Source: Actinomycetes bacterium (GTDB taxonomy: Bacteria; Actinomycetota; Coriobacteriia; Coriobacteriales; Eggerthellaceae). Taken from it: a DNA stretch of 40,568 nucleotides. The stretch spans positions 1-40,568 of the forward strand of contig JAEWQO010000092.1 of the NCBI GenBank assembly GCA_023460315.1. The letters run 5' to 3'. Both the position numbers and the translations under genes were made by a program. Below, piece by piece: positions 15,112 to 23,334 of the stretch. The stretch's first letter is position 1, and each line of letters opens with the position of its first letter. The notes under the pieces are model-generated. The model did no database searches and was not told the origin of the DNA. It saw only the letters and a list, made by a program, of their open reading frames with translations.

Positions 15112-16826
15112 GCCGTCTCACCCCCCAGCTGAGCCACGAGACGGCAAAATGCTCCGTTGCGCGAGAGAAGCTCGTCAAGGGTGCCCGATTCGACAAGCCG
15201 CCCTTCGTCCATCACCAGGATCATGTCCATGTCGTGCATCCAATGCAGCCGATGGGTGGCAAAGAAGACAAGCCGGTCTTTCATGAGGGGAAGCATGCGC
15301 TCCTTGAGTTCAAGCTCGGTCTCGATATCAAGATGAGCGGTCGGCTCATCGAATAGGAGAATGCGCCGCGAGTCGTCCAGCAGCGCACGCGCAAGGGCGA
15401 TGCGTTGCGCCTGCCCTCCGGAAAGGGACCGCGCTCCTTCCCCGACGACCGTGTCCAAGCCTTCAGGCAGCTCCGCGACCAATCCCCCCAGCCCGACGAT
15501 CCGAACCGCTTCGGCAAGGTCCGCGTCGTCGGCATCTGGATGGTAAAACGCGATATTGTCGCGCAGGGTGGCATGGAAAAGGTAGGGGTTCTGCGGAATG
15601 TAGACCGTCTGTCGCTGCCAGTCTGGCTGGCGCAGACCATCCATTCTGGCAGCGGCCACAGCCACATCGCCGTCGGATGGGTTGGCGAAACCCGCAAGCA
15701 AGCTCACCAGGGTGCTTTTTCCCGCTCCGCTCGCACCGACGATCCCCACGTTCTGAAACCCTTTGACCCTGAAGGAAACCTTGTCCAGCGCCGCGGCATT
15801 TCCATAGGAATAGCCGACCCCGCACACCTCAAGATCCGTGTCCTCTCCCCACGCCGGCAGCGCGACAGGCGAGGCAGGAGCCTCCGCCTCCCCAAGAAGA
15901 CGGTGGAGGGAGGCCAGGGCATTCTTGCCGTCGAGCGACGCATGGTAATCCCCGGCGAAATCCCGCACCGGCTTGAAATAGTCCGGAACGAGCATGAGCA
16001 CGACAAGCGCCGGGAAAAACGCGAGGGAACCGTCCACCAAACGAAAGCCCAGCATGATGGCAACTGCGGCCAATGATCCCGTGGCGAACAGATCGAGAAC
16101 CGCGCTTGAGAGCGTGGCCACCCGAAGCGTCTTCATAGCGGCCTCGCGAAACTGTTCGCTCACCTCAAAGATATCGCTTCCATGAGCCTTTCCCCGACCA
16201 AACAGCTTGAGCGTGTCGATTCCCCTCAAGGAATCGACGAAGTGATTGGACAGTATCTGAAACCTCTCATGCTTTCGAGCCGCCTCATCTTGCGCGGTAT
16301 GCCCGAGGAGGACCATGAACAGAATGATGGAGGGAAAGGCAATGAGCACGATGATCCCGGACACCCAGTCGAAAACCGCTATCCAGACAAGCAGGATCAG
16401 CGGAATGACGGCAACGGCAACGATCTTGGGCAGGATGATCCGAAGGTACGTTTCAACCTGATCGATCCCTTCGAGCACAAGAGTTGACACAGCGCCCGTC
16501 CCCTGTTCCCGCACAACATCCACGCCGCCCGTGAACACCTTCTCCAGCAGGCTTCGACGCAATGCGGCGGCACGTGCCGCCGCATAGTCCTCAAGCCGGG
16601 ACTCCTGCACGCGCACCAGAGCCTGGCGACCGACAAAGCAGACAAAGAACAGAGATATCCACCCTGCTTGACGTGCCAATCCGTCGCCCGACCAAAGGTC
16701 GACGATGGCCGCAGACAAGGCCCCTGCCTGTCCCACCATGACCAGCGCCTGAACGATGTCAAGGAAAAAGAGAAAGAGCAACACCGAACGCACGCCGGGA
16801 AGGGCAAAGATTGATTTGTCTATCAT
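15108..16826 (-). CDS. cydD: Thiol reductant ABC exporter subunit CydD
   Basis: Partner of CydC, 572 aa. The membrane domain covers residues ~1-310. The ATPase that follows shows GASGAGKST, Q-loop YIPQNPYLF, signature LSGGQAQR, Walker B ILLFDEPTAHLD and H-loop ATHR, all intact. GAGGG is close before the ATG at 16826. It is the first gene of the minus-strand group cydD-cydC-antiporter. Upstream lies an AT-rich promoter zone with a small dyad (16954-16967). Confidence 0.9.
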   Translation of the reverse strand: MIDKSIFALPGVRSVLLFLFFLDIVQALVMVGQAGALSAAIVDLWSGDGLARQAGWISLFFVCFVGRQALVRVQESRLEDYAAARAAALRRSLLEKVFTGGVDVVREQGTGAVSTLVLEGIDQVETYLRIILPKIVAVAVIPLILLVWIAVFDWVSGIIVLIAFPSIILFMVLLGHTAQDEAARKHERFQILSNHFVDSLRGIDTLKLFGRGKAHGSDIFEVSEQFREAAMKTLRVATLSSAVLDLFATGSLAAVAIMLGFRLVDGSLAFFPALVVLMLVPDYFKPVRDFAGDYHASLDGKNALASLHRLLGEAEAPASPVALPAWGEDTDLEVCGVGYSYGNAAALDKVSFRVKGFQNVGIVGASGAGKSTLVSLLAGFANPSDGDVAVAAARMDGLRQPDWQRQTVYIPQNPYLFHATLRDNIAFYHPDADDADLAEAVRIVGLGGLVAELPEGLDTVVGEGARSLSGGQAQRIALARALLDDSRRILLFDEPTAHLDIETELELKERMLPLMKDRLVFFATHRLHWMHDMDMILVMDEGRLVESGTLDELLSRNGAFCRLVAQLGGETA

Positions 16827-17127
16827 GATCCCTCGTTATGACTCAGGCAGCACCCAGAGAGGCACCCTCGAACAGCTGCTGAACAACAGAGACGCCGAGA
16901 CGCTCCTGTCGTCCAGCAGTCTAGCACAGCGTCGCGAAAACGACAGGGATGTTTATCATATTTGATACTTTTCGTATACCAATTACAACCCCCAGCACAT
17001 GCCCGGCCGCAGGAACCTCGCCGTCAAGGAGCGACCATGGCCGAACAGGGGGAACCGGAGCGGCAGTCGGCAAGCCGCCGCAACGACGGCTCTGCCCTTC
17101 GGCGCATCCCGTTGCGCCATCGGCCCC
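16827..17127. promoter_or_regulatory. cydD upstream region with AT-rich dyad
   Basis: A 301-bp gap between cydD and the ABC remnant. TATCATATTTGATA at 16954-16967 is a TATCA-N4-TGATA dyad beside GATACTTTTCGTATAC. It is the likely promoter/operator of cydDC, but the exact -10 and -35 are ambiguous. Nothing else was recognised here. Confidence 0.4.
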
Positions 17128-17690
17128 TCACCCTTCGCCCACACCGTTAGCATCCTCATCCGCAAGCGTCCAGCCAGCCGCTTCACGGCGCATGGTGACG
17201 AAATCCCGATAGAGCCCTTCTTGGCTCATGAGCCCGCCATGCGTTCCGCGCTGCACGATGCGCCCTTTGTCAATCACGAGAATCTGATCCGCCGCAGTGA
17301 CCGTGTTCAGGCGATGGGCGATACTCACCAGGGTCTTGCCACGCGTGAGTTCTCCGATGGCGGCAATCAGCTCATGCTCGTTTTCCGGGTCGACCGAGCT
17401 GGTGGCCTCGTCGAGTATGACAATGGGCGCGTCCTTCATGATGGCGCGCGCGATGGAGATGCGTTGACGCTCGCCGCCAGACAGGCTCGCGCCGCCCTCC
17501 TCCAGCACGGTGTCATAGCCCGCGGGCATGTCCATGATGAAGTCGTGGCAACGGGCGCGCCGGGCGGCAGCCATCACCTGGTTGCGCGTCGCGTCCGGTG
17601 CGCTGAACTTGATGTTGTTCTCCACGGTGTCATTGAACAGATACACGTTTTGAAAGACCATCGACACCTTTCCCAACAGGCTCTCGGCCG
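17128..17690 (-). pseudogene. 3' remnant of an ABC exporter (permease-ATPase type)
   Basis: Only the C-terminal ~185 residues of an ABC ATPase remain. The reading starts at the Q-loop (LLGKVSMVFQNVYLF) and keeps signature LSGGERQR, Walker B IVILDEATSSVD and H-loop IAHRL. The Walker A motif and the entire membrane domain are gone, so it cannot be an ATPase. The open frame continues to 17784, but that part is antisense to an AraC fragment and is not family sequence. The intact parent would have been a ~580-aa half-transporter, of a type often linked to AraC regulators and siderophore handling. The sequence left has no internal stop, which suggests a recent loss. Confidence 0.8.
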
Positions 17691-17929
17691 TGCTCAAGGC
17701 AACGCGGGGCATCTCCCCCGCGGCATACGTCACGCGGACGCGCATGGAATCCGCCGCCGAGCTCTTGAACACGACCGACCTCACGATCGCGCAGGTGGCG
17801 CATGCAGTGGGCTACCGCAAACCGGGAGCATTCGCCGAGGCGTTTCGCCGCCACACCGGAGTCGTCCCCAGCGCCGTCAGACGCAGGCACCCCCAGACCG
17901 CCTCCCGTCAGGAAGCACCTGCCGAGTGA
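17680..17929 (+). pseudogene. 3' remnant of an AraC-family regulator
   Basis: About 80 codons remain, corresponding to the C-terminal HTH of an AraC protein: RLSAVLKATRGISPAAYVTR, then LLNTTDLTIAQVAHAVGYRK and FAEAFRRHTGVVPSAVR. The sensing domain and the first HTH are missing. It meets the ABC remnant head to head at about 17684-17692. GTG at 17690 has no convincing ribosome-binding site, so it is probably not expressed as a protein. Confidence 0.8.
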
Positions 17930-17987
17930 CCAGATGGCGGGATGCGAGCATCGTGCAACTCCGGTGCGGCGCACGGCCCCACGCGCT

Positions 17988-18425
17988 TCAGACGGCGCTT
18001 CCCTGCCGGGTGCGGTATATGGCGCAATTGTTGGGCGTCTCGTACATGTCCACTTGCGTGACCGGCAATCCCTGCTCGATCAAGCGCTCGCAGAAGTAGC
18101 GCGCCAGGTTCTCGGCCGTCGTGCGGAAAGGCACCACCGTCAAACGAAAGCCTTCGGCCTCCAGACAGGCCACGGTTGTGTCGGCGAGCGAGCCCTCCTC
18201 CACGAGAAACGTATGGTCCAGCTCATCGGCCAAGCCACGCACTGCCTGCTTGAAAACGCCGAAATCGAGAACCATGTCCTTCATGGTGCCTTCCTCCTGC
18301 AAACCATCGGCCTCCAGATTGACCACCGCACGCCACCGGTGGCCATGGAGATTCTCACATTTACCGTAATAGTCAGTCAGGAAATGAGCTGAATCGAAAC
18401 TCGCCTCGGTCTTGAGTCCATACAT
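17988..18425 (-). CDS. queD: 6-carboxy-5,6,7,8-tetrahydropterin synthase (QueD-like)
   Basis: Enzyme of the 6-pyruvoyl-tetrahydropterin synthase fold, 145 aa, that converts dihydroneopterin triphosphate to carboxytetrahydropterin in queuosine/7-deazaguanine synthesis. Zinc ligands are FDSAHFL (one His) and CENLHGH (two His plus the catalytic Cys). LDHTFL and the final PTPS-type segment VDMYETPNNCAIY are also present. ATG at 18425 follows GGGAGG; longer upstream frames lack that signal. It stands alone: no queC or queE is adjacent. It is divergent from the ABC system that starts at 18626. Confidence 0.88.
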   Translation of the reverse strand: MYGLKTEASFDSAHFLTDYYGKCENLHGHRWRAVVNLEADGLQEEGTMKDMVLDFGVFKQAVRGLADELDHTFLVEEGSLADTTVACLEAEGFRLTVVPFRTTAENLARYFCERLIEQGLPVTQVDMYETPNNCAIYRTRQGSAV

Positions 18426-18515
18426 GGCGTCCTCCCTTTCACCGTGCCGGGGTCGCCGACACCCCGACATCCTTCGTGCTCCTTTCATCATAGCAAAGGG
18501 AGCGCCGTTTCCTCA

Positions 18516-18560
18516 TTGCGACCCCTTTCCCGTTGTGCTATAAAGTTAGATTTATCTAAC
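18516..18560 (+). promoter_or_regulatory. Promoter and 16-bp operator (copy 6) for the FtsX-type ABC system
   Basis: -35 TTGCGA (18516-18521), 17-bp spacer, -10 TATAAA (18539-18544). The operator GTTAGATTTATCTAAC (18545-18560) follows the -10 with no gap and covers the predicted start of transcription. All ten fixed positions of the consensus match. Confidence 0.72.
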
Positions 18561-18625
18561 TCATATCTCACAACGACAGATGGGAAAGTGATTCCCTCTC
18601 CTGTCTGCCAGGAAGGGACCATGCG

Positions 18626-19417
18626 ATGGCAAGGAACGAGGCAGGGGAAGGGCCGCAGGACGCAAAGGTTTCTGTGGCCGTCGAATGCGGACAGGAAGGA
18701 CTCAATGAAAAGGGAGCACCCTTTCTTCTCGTCCGGAACCTCTGCAAGCATTACGGTGAAGGAGAGGCACGTGTCACGGTGCTCAAGGATATGGCGACCC
18801 GGGTCGACAAAGGTGAGATATGCGTGCTGTTGGGCCCCTCAGGCTCGGGCAAATCAACCTTCCTTAACCTGGTGGGAGGCCTCGAGCCGGCCGACGCGGG
18901 CAGCATCCGAGTGGGCACAACCGAGCTCACCGAACTCTCCGACCGGGACCTGGGAGAGTATCGCCGACGTGAACTCGGGTTCGTGTTCCAGTTCTACAAC
19001 CTGGTCCCCGATCTCACCGTGCGCGAAAACATCGAGGTGTGCGAGTATCTGAGCGAGAGTCCGCTTCCTCTCGACGATCTGTTGAGGTCACTGGGACTCT
19101 GGGACCATCGGAACAAGTTCCCCCGCCAGATATCTGGCGGACAGCAGCAGCGTTGCGCCATCGGGCGCGCCTTGGTGAAGAACCCGAACCTGCTTCTCTG
19201 CGACGAGCCAACCGGTGCCCTGGACTACCAGACCTCCAAGGAGATACTGGAACTCATGGAACAGGTGAATCGGGACTTTGGCTGCACCATCGTCATCGTG
19301 ACGCACAACGACGCCATCAAACACATGGCCCACCGCATCCTGCGGCTGCGCGACGGACATCTCGTGGAAGACGAACGCAACGAACGCGTGCTCGCCGCCC
19401 ACGAGCTGGAATGGTAG
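18626..19417 (+). CDS. ABC transporter ATP-binding protein (LolD/MacB-like)
   Basis: ATPase of 263 aa working with the FtsX-like permease encoded 7 bp downstream. Walker A GPSGSGKST, signature ISGGQQQR, Walker B LLLCDEPTGALD and the switch THND are typical of the LolD/MacB class, which powers mechanical movement or export of lipoproteins, peptides or drugs rather than uptake. The first ~35 residues are an extra polar stretch before the ABC fold. GGAAGGG precedes ATG 18626. The promoter carries the metal-type operator, so expression should rise when the cognate metal is scarce. Substrate is unknown. Confidence 0.87.
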   Translation: MARNEAGEGPQDAKVSVAVECGQEGLNEKGAPFLLVRNLCKHYGEGEARVTVLKDMATRVDKGEICVLLGPSGSGKSTFLNLVGGLEPADAGSIRVGTTELTELSDRDLGEYRRRELGFVFQFYNLVPDLTVRENIEVCEYLSESPLPLDDLLRSLGLWDHRNKFPRQISGGQQQRCAIGRALVKNPNLLLCDEPTGALDYQTSKEILELMEQVNRDFGCTIVIVTHNDAIKHMAHRILRLRDGHLVEDERNERVLAAHELEW

Positions 19418-19424
19418 GCGCGGC

Positions 19425-21860
19425 ATGGCGACCCCTCTCGCACGGCGCCTGCCCCGCGAGCTCAGAGCGAACATCGGCAAGTATCTGGGCATCTTTCTGC
19501 TCATGGCCGTTTCGATCACGCTCGTGTCCGGTTTCCTGGTGGCAGCCAGCAGCATCGAGCGCATCATCGACGGCATGCGCGACACGTACCTCATCGAGGA
19601 CGGGCGCTTCACCACAAACTTCGAAGCGTCCGAGGAGGCCATTGATGCCGTGGAGGACCTCGGCGCCACCGTTCACAAGAACTTCAGCCACGACCTGACC
19701 CTGACCAATGCCGAAGGCACCTTGAATGCCACGGTGCGCGTGCATGAGAACCGCGTCGGCTTCGACGAGGCGGCCTATGTCGAAGGCACTGCCCCAAAGG
19801 GCACACAAGAAATCGCCCTCGACCGCGTGTTCTGCGCCCATAACGACATCGAGGTGGGCGACACGGTGCAGGTCGGCGGAAAGCCCTTCACCGTGTCAGG
19901 CATCATGACCCTCCCCGACTACGCGGCTTTGATGGAAAAGAACACGGACTTCGTCATGAATGGGCTCACCTTCAGCACAGCCGTAGTGGACACGGACGCA
20001 TTCGCACAGCTCGACGGAGGAAGCAAGGAATTCACCTATTCGTTCCTCCTGGATGACCGGACCATGGATCTGGCCGACCGCGTCGAAGTCGAGAGCGACA
20101 TCGCGAACGTGCTGGCGGATCACGGAGTCGTGGTCACCGATCTCGTAGACGCCGAGTCGAACCAGGGCATCACCTATCCCGGCGACGACGTCCAAGGCGA
20201 CCAGACCATGTGGGAGGTGCTGCTGTTCCTCATCATCGTCATCATGGCGTTCGTGTTCGTCGTCCTGACCTCTGCCACCATCGACGAGGAGAGCTCCATC
20301 ATCGGCACGCTCCTCGCCTCGGGCTACCGCAAGCGCGAGCTGGTGGGGCATTACCTAGCACTGCCCTGCCTTGTGGGACTCGCAGCCGCCGTTGTGGGCA
20401 ATGTGCTCGGCTACACGGTGCTGACAGACCCCATGAAGAACCTTTACTACAACAGCTACAGCCCACCTCCCTACGAGGCGTTCTGGAATTGGCGCGTGTT
20501 TCTGCTGACCACGGCGCTCCCCTTCGTGCTGCTCATGTCCATCACGCTCGTGGGCCTCCTGCGAAAGCTTCGAAGCACTCCCTTGCAGTTCCTCCGGCAT
20601 GAGGGTTCCAAGGCAGGTGCCCGACGGAGCGTTCGCCTGTCGGCACGCCTCGGATTCACGGCACGCTTCCGGCTGCGCGTGTTCCTGCGCAATCTCTCCC
20701 ACTTCGCCACGCTTTTCTTCGGCATCGCGTTCGCGAGCCTGTTGCTGCTGTTCGGCCTGTGCATGATGCCCACAGTGAACCACTATGCCGACTCGATGCG
20801 CGACGACCTGGTGGCCGAGCATCAGTACACGCTCAAGGCTCCACTCGAGATCGACGCGAGCGACGAGCAGCGGGACGCATATCGCGCTGCGCAGGAACTC
20901 GCCGACCTCGAGGATCCGGGCAGCATCTCTCCCCTTGACCTCAGGGACCTCATGCAGAAGGCTCAGCTCGTCGACTCGGACGCGAACGCCGTCAACACTC
21001 GTCAGAACAGCCAAAGCGCCGTCGATCAGGCCGAGAAGTTCGCGGCGGCCCAAGTTGAGACCGCCCACGCGTTCGGCGGAGGAGTGGAGACTGTCACGGT
21101 ATATGGCATTGAAGAGGATTCTCGTTATTGGAGCGACCTCGATGTGGGTGAAGGAAAGGTCGTGATCGGACAGGGGCTTGCCGAGAAGTGTGGGCTCTCC
21201 CTGGGCGAGGAGCGCTCTTTCGACGATCCGTACCGAGGAGACACCTATCAGCTCGTCCCCACCTCGGTACGCGACGGGGTCACGAACATGGCGGTGTATC
21301 TGTCACTCGACGATTTTAACGACCTGTTCGGCAACGATGCCGACTACTTCAACGGCTACGTGTCCGACGAGGCACTCGATTTCGATACCCGCTATCTGGC
21401 GAGCGATCTCACCCCGGCCGACATGGATAAGATAGGCGCCCAAATGCAGGATTCCATGGGTGACATCGTGGGGTTGCTCGTCATAGTGTCCGCACTCATC
21501 TATCTCATCCTCATGTACCTGCTCACGAAGACGGTCATCGATCACAGCGCGCGGGCGATCTCGTACATGAAGGTGTTCGGCTATCGGGACCGGGAGATCA
21601 ACCGGCTCTATCTGCGCTCCATCACGGCGACGGTGATGGTGTCGCTCGTCGCATGCCTGCCGCTCATCATCGGCGGACTCGCGCTGCTGTTCAAAGTGGT
21701 GTTCATGAGCTATAGCGGCAACATCGAGATATACGCTCCCCTCGACCGCCTCGCGCTGGAGGTGTTCGTCGGCATGGCCGCCTACGCGGTCATTGCGTTT
21801 CTCCACACACGACGCATCAAGCGCGTACCCCTGGCGCTGGCGCTCAAGGTACAAGAATAG
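19425..21860 (+). CDS. FtsX-like ABC transporter permease, two-repeat type
   Basis: Large membrane protein, 811 aa. A first helix (IGKYLGIFLLMAVSITLVSGF) is followed by an extracytoplasmic domain to ~260. Three helices come next (VLLFLIIVIMAFVFVVLTSA; ALPCLVGLAAAVVGNVLGYT; LLTTALPFVLLMSITLVGLL). A second half repeats the layout: helix at ~430 (LFFGIAFASLLLLFGLCM), another outer domain, then three helices near the C-terminus. Both halves end in FtsX domains, giving the pseudo-symmetric type with two outer domains. It pairs with the upstream ATPase. The ribosome-binding site is weak, consistent with coupling. Role is probably export or cell-envelope remodelling under metal limitation (inference). 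Confidence 0.85.
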   Translation: MATPLARRLPRELRANIGKYLGIFLLMAVSITLVSGFLVAASSIERIIDGMRDTYLIEDGRFTTNFEASEEAIDAVEDLGATVHKNFSHDLTLTNAEGTLNATVRVHENRVGFDEAAYVEGTAPKGTQEIALDRVFCAHNDIEVGDTVQVGGKPFTVSGIMTLPDYAALMEKNTDFVMNGLTFSTAVVDTDAFAQLDGGSKEFTYSFLLDDRTMDLADRVEVESDIANVLADHGVVVTDLVDAESNQGITYPGDDVQGDQTMWEVLLFLIIVIMAFVFVVLTSATIDEESSIIGTLLASGYRKRELVGHYLALPCLVGLAAAVVGNVLGYTVLTDPMKNLYYNSYSPPPYEAFWNWRVFLLTTALPFVLLMSITLVGLLRKLRSTPLQFLRHEGSKAGARRSVRLSARLGFTARFRLRVFLRNLSHFATLFFGIAFASLLLLFGLCMMPTVNHYADSMRDDLVAEHQYTLKAPLEIDASDEQRDAYRAAQELADLEDPGSISPLDLRDLMQKAQLVDSDANAVNTRQNSQSAVDQAEKFAAAQVETAHAFGGGVETVTVYGIEEDSRYWSDLDVGEGKVVIGQGLAEKCGLSLGEERSFDDPYRGDTYQLVPTSVRDGVTNMAVYLSLDDFNDLFGNDADYFNGYVSDEALDFDTRYLASDLTPADMDKIGAQMQDSMGDIVGLLVIVSALIYLILMYLLTKTVIDHSARAISYMKVFGYRDREINRLYLRSITATVMVSLVACLPLIIGGLALLFKVVFMSYSGNIEIYAPLDRLALEVFVGMAAYAVIAFLHTRRIKRVPLALALKVQE

Positions 21861-22149
21861 AGAAGACGGAACCACGTGCAATCAAGCGACCGAGCTCTGA
21901 CGGAATCAAAAGGAAGGGAATGAATCCGGTGGTGCCTGATGACAAGGAGCCGCAACTATATTGATCACGGCTCCTTGTTCCTGAACCCTGTTTAAAAAGA
22001 GGGACAGGATCCGACCGACTGCGACACGGCAGCGACTGGAGCGCGCGCTGACGTCTTGCTTGCAGGACCATCTGGCCACGTCGCCAGCTTGCCGACGACG
22101 TGACCGCGGGTCATGGCCATGTCGAAGGAATGACCTTCAGGCACGTCTC
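21861..22149. terminator. Spacer with terminator-like inverted repeat (21943-21977)
   Basis: A perfect 10-bp repeat CAAGGAGCCG (21943-21952) / CGGCTCCTTG (21968-21977) has a 15-base loop and lies between convergent genes. The T-tract is weak. No gene is seen in the remaining spacer. Confidence 0.45.
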
Positions 22150-23100
22150 TCATGGCCTTGCTCGGCTGACCCGGAATGCGTCCATGCGGCCGGCGGTGCA
22201 TCGTGTCGGAGCCGATGTTGCCACGAGATACTCGTCGGCAATACGCTGATGCTTTGCCAGATCCTCGAGGGTGATCCCTGGGCGTATGAGCGTGGTGAGC
22301 CCCTCATGCATGGCCTTGGCCGTCCTCTCAAGTATGGCGTATCCATCGCTCGTGATCTCAAGAAGAATCGATCGCTTGTCAATGACGTCCTGATGACAGG
22401 CGATGAGCTGACGTTGGGACAGCATGCTCTGCGCCACCGCGAGGGAATTGGCTTGTATGTTCAGTTCATGCACCATCCGTCGGGGACTGGCTCCTTCGAT
22501 ATGCTTGAGCAATCCAAGCAGCAGTCGGTACTCGTTGAGAGACAGCCCCTCATCCCGGGTGATGTGAGAAGCAAGATTCGCGGTGAACAACATCTCTTCG
22601 CAGAGAGCGGTGTTGACGTTTCTCGGTGCGGCGTACCTGCCGAAAAGGGAATGCTCATCGGCGACCGTCAAGGTGCTTATTGAGGCATAGCGACGCAAGT
22701 CAAGGGGAATCCGATCCCTCATGGCCTCAAGCAACGGGCGGATGGACTCATCGACCTGAGCGATGCGGACTCGGCCGACGCTCGTGAGAATCACGTGCAC
22801 ACCCCGTTGGTCGTTGCTGCTTTTTGCCCGTATCACCGCGCCGCGTTCCACCAGTTGAGACACGGAAGCAGTGACGGTGCTCGTGCCCAGATCAAGCATT
22901 TCAGCCAACTGGCCGATACGCAGCGATCCCCCGTAGTAAACAAGGCGTATCAGAATGCGATATTGGGTGGGCGTGACCTCGTTGGCGCGGATCGCACGTT
23001 CGATGGTGCGCGAATTCAGAACCGACATCGAAAGATAGCTTGCATGACTGAACACGTCAACGACGCATTGTTGCTCGATTTTGCAGGCAGTCATCCCCAT
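22150..23100 (-). CDS. Tandem MarR-family regulator (two winged helices in one chain)
   Basis: A 316-aa regulator, about twice the MarR length. Residues ~10-150 form one MarR-like unit (TPTQYRILIRLVYYGG; recognition region LGTSTVTASVSQLVERG; wing DQRGVHVILTSVG). Residues ~165-290 form a second (SLNEYRLLLGLLKHIEG; SLAVAQSMLSQRQLI; wing DKRSILLEITSDG). MarR proteins normally dimerise, so one chain may act as a covalent dimer with unlike halves. I chose ATG at 23100 because AGAGGA sits 5 bp before it; the longer frame to 23187 runs into the shared promoter. It is divergent from molybdoenzyme 1, and a perfect 13-bp inverted repeat lies in the gap. It is probably that gene's ligand-responsive regulator. 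Confidence 0.8.
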   Translation of the reverse strand: MGMTACKIEQQCVVDVFSHASYLSMSVLNSRTIERAIRANEVTPTQYRILIRLVYYGGSLRIGQLAEMLDLGTSTVTASVSQLVERGAVIRAKSSNDQRGVHVILTSVGRVRIAQVDESIRPLLEAMRDRIPLDLRRYASISTLTVADEHSLFGRYAAPRNVNTALCEEMLFTANLASHITRDEGLSLNEYRLLLGLLKHIEGASPRRMVHELNIQANSLAVAQSMLSQRQLIACHQDVIDKRSILLEITSDGYAILERTAKAMHEGLTTLIRPGITLEDLAKHQRIADEYLVATSAPTRCTAGRMDAFRVSRARP

Positions 23101-23334
23101 GAGCGTCCTCTTTCCGATCCGAGTCGCCAACCCCTCGCCAATCCATGATACGCGCTTTCGCCGCACCTGTGAAAGCGCGTATCGCAATCAAAGAAAACGG
23201 TTCTTTCAGGTAATGAACAAACCACGCATAGTCATTCCACGCGCACATGATCCGTTGCTTGCTCGGCCTTTTTGGTCTCCTTAGCATGAGGCAAGGAGGC
23301 CACGACGAAAACCAGGACGAGAGGAGAACCAGCG
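23101..23334. promoter_or_regulatory. Divergent promoter region of tandem-MarR gene and molybdoenzyme 1
   Basis: It holds a perfect inverted repeat: GATACGCGCTTTC (23147-23159) and GAAAGCGCGTATC (23171-23183), with 11 bp between arms and centres 24 bp apart. It is a clear candidate operator. A weaker CTCCTT / AAGGAG pair lies at 23277-23298 in the leader of molybdoenzyme 1. The -10 and -35 boxes are not obvious. Confidence 0.65.

Noticed and set aside
17690..17929. AraC fragment as a functional small regulator
   Set aside because: It lacks the first HTH and sensing domain and begins at a junction inside another gene's remnant.
22060..22683. Plus-strand frame opposite the tandem MarR gene
   Set aside because: Antisense to a clear two-domain regulator and without family features.
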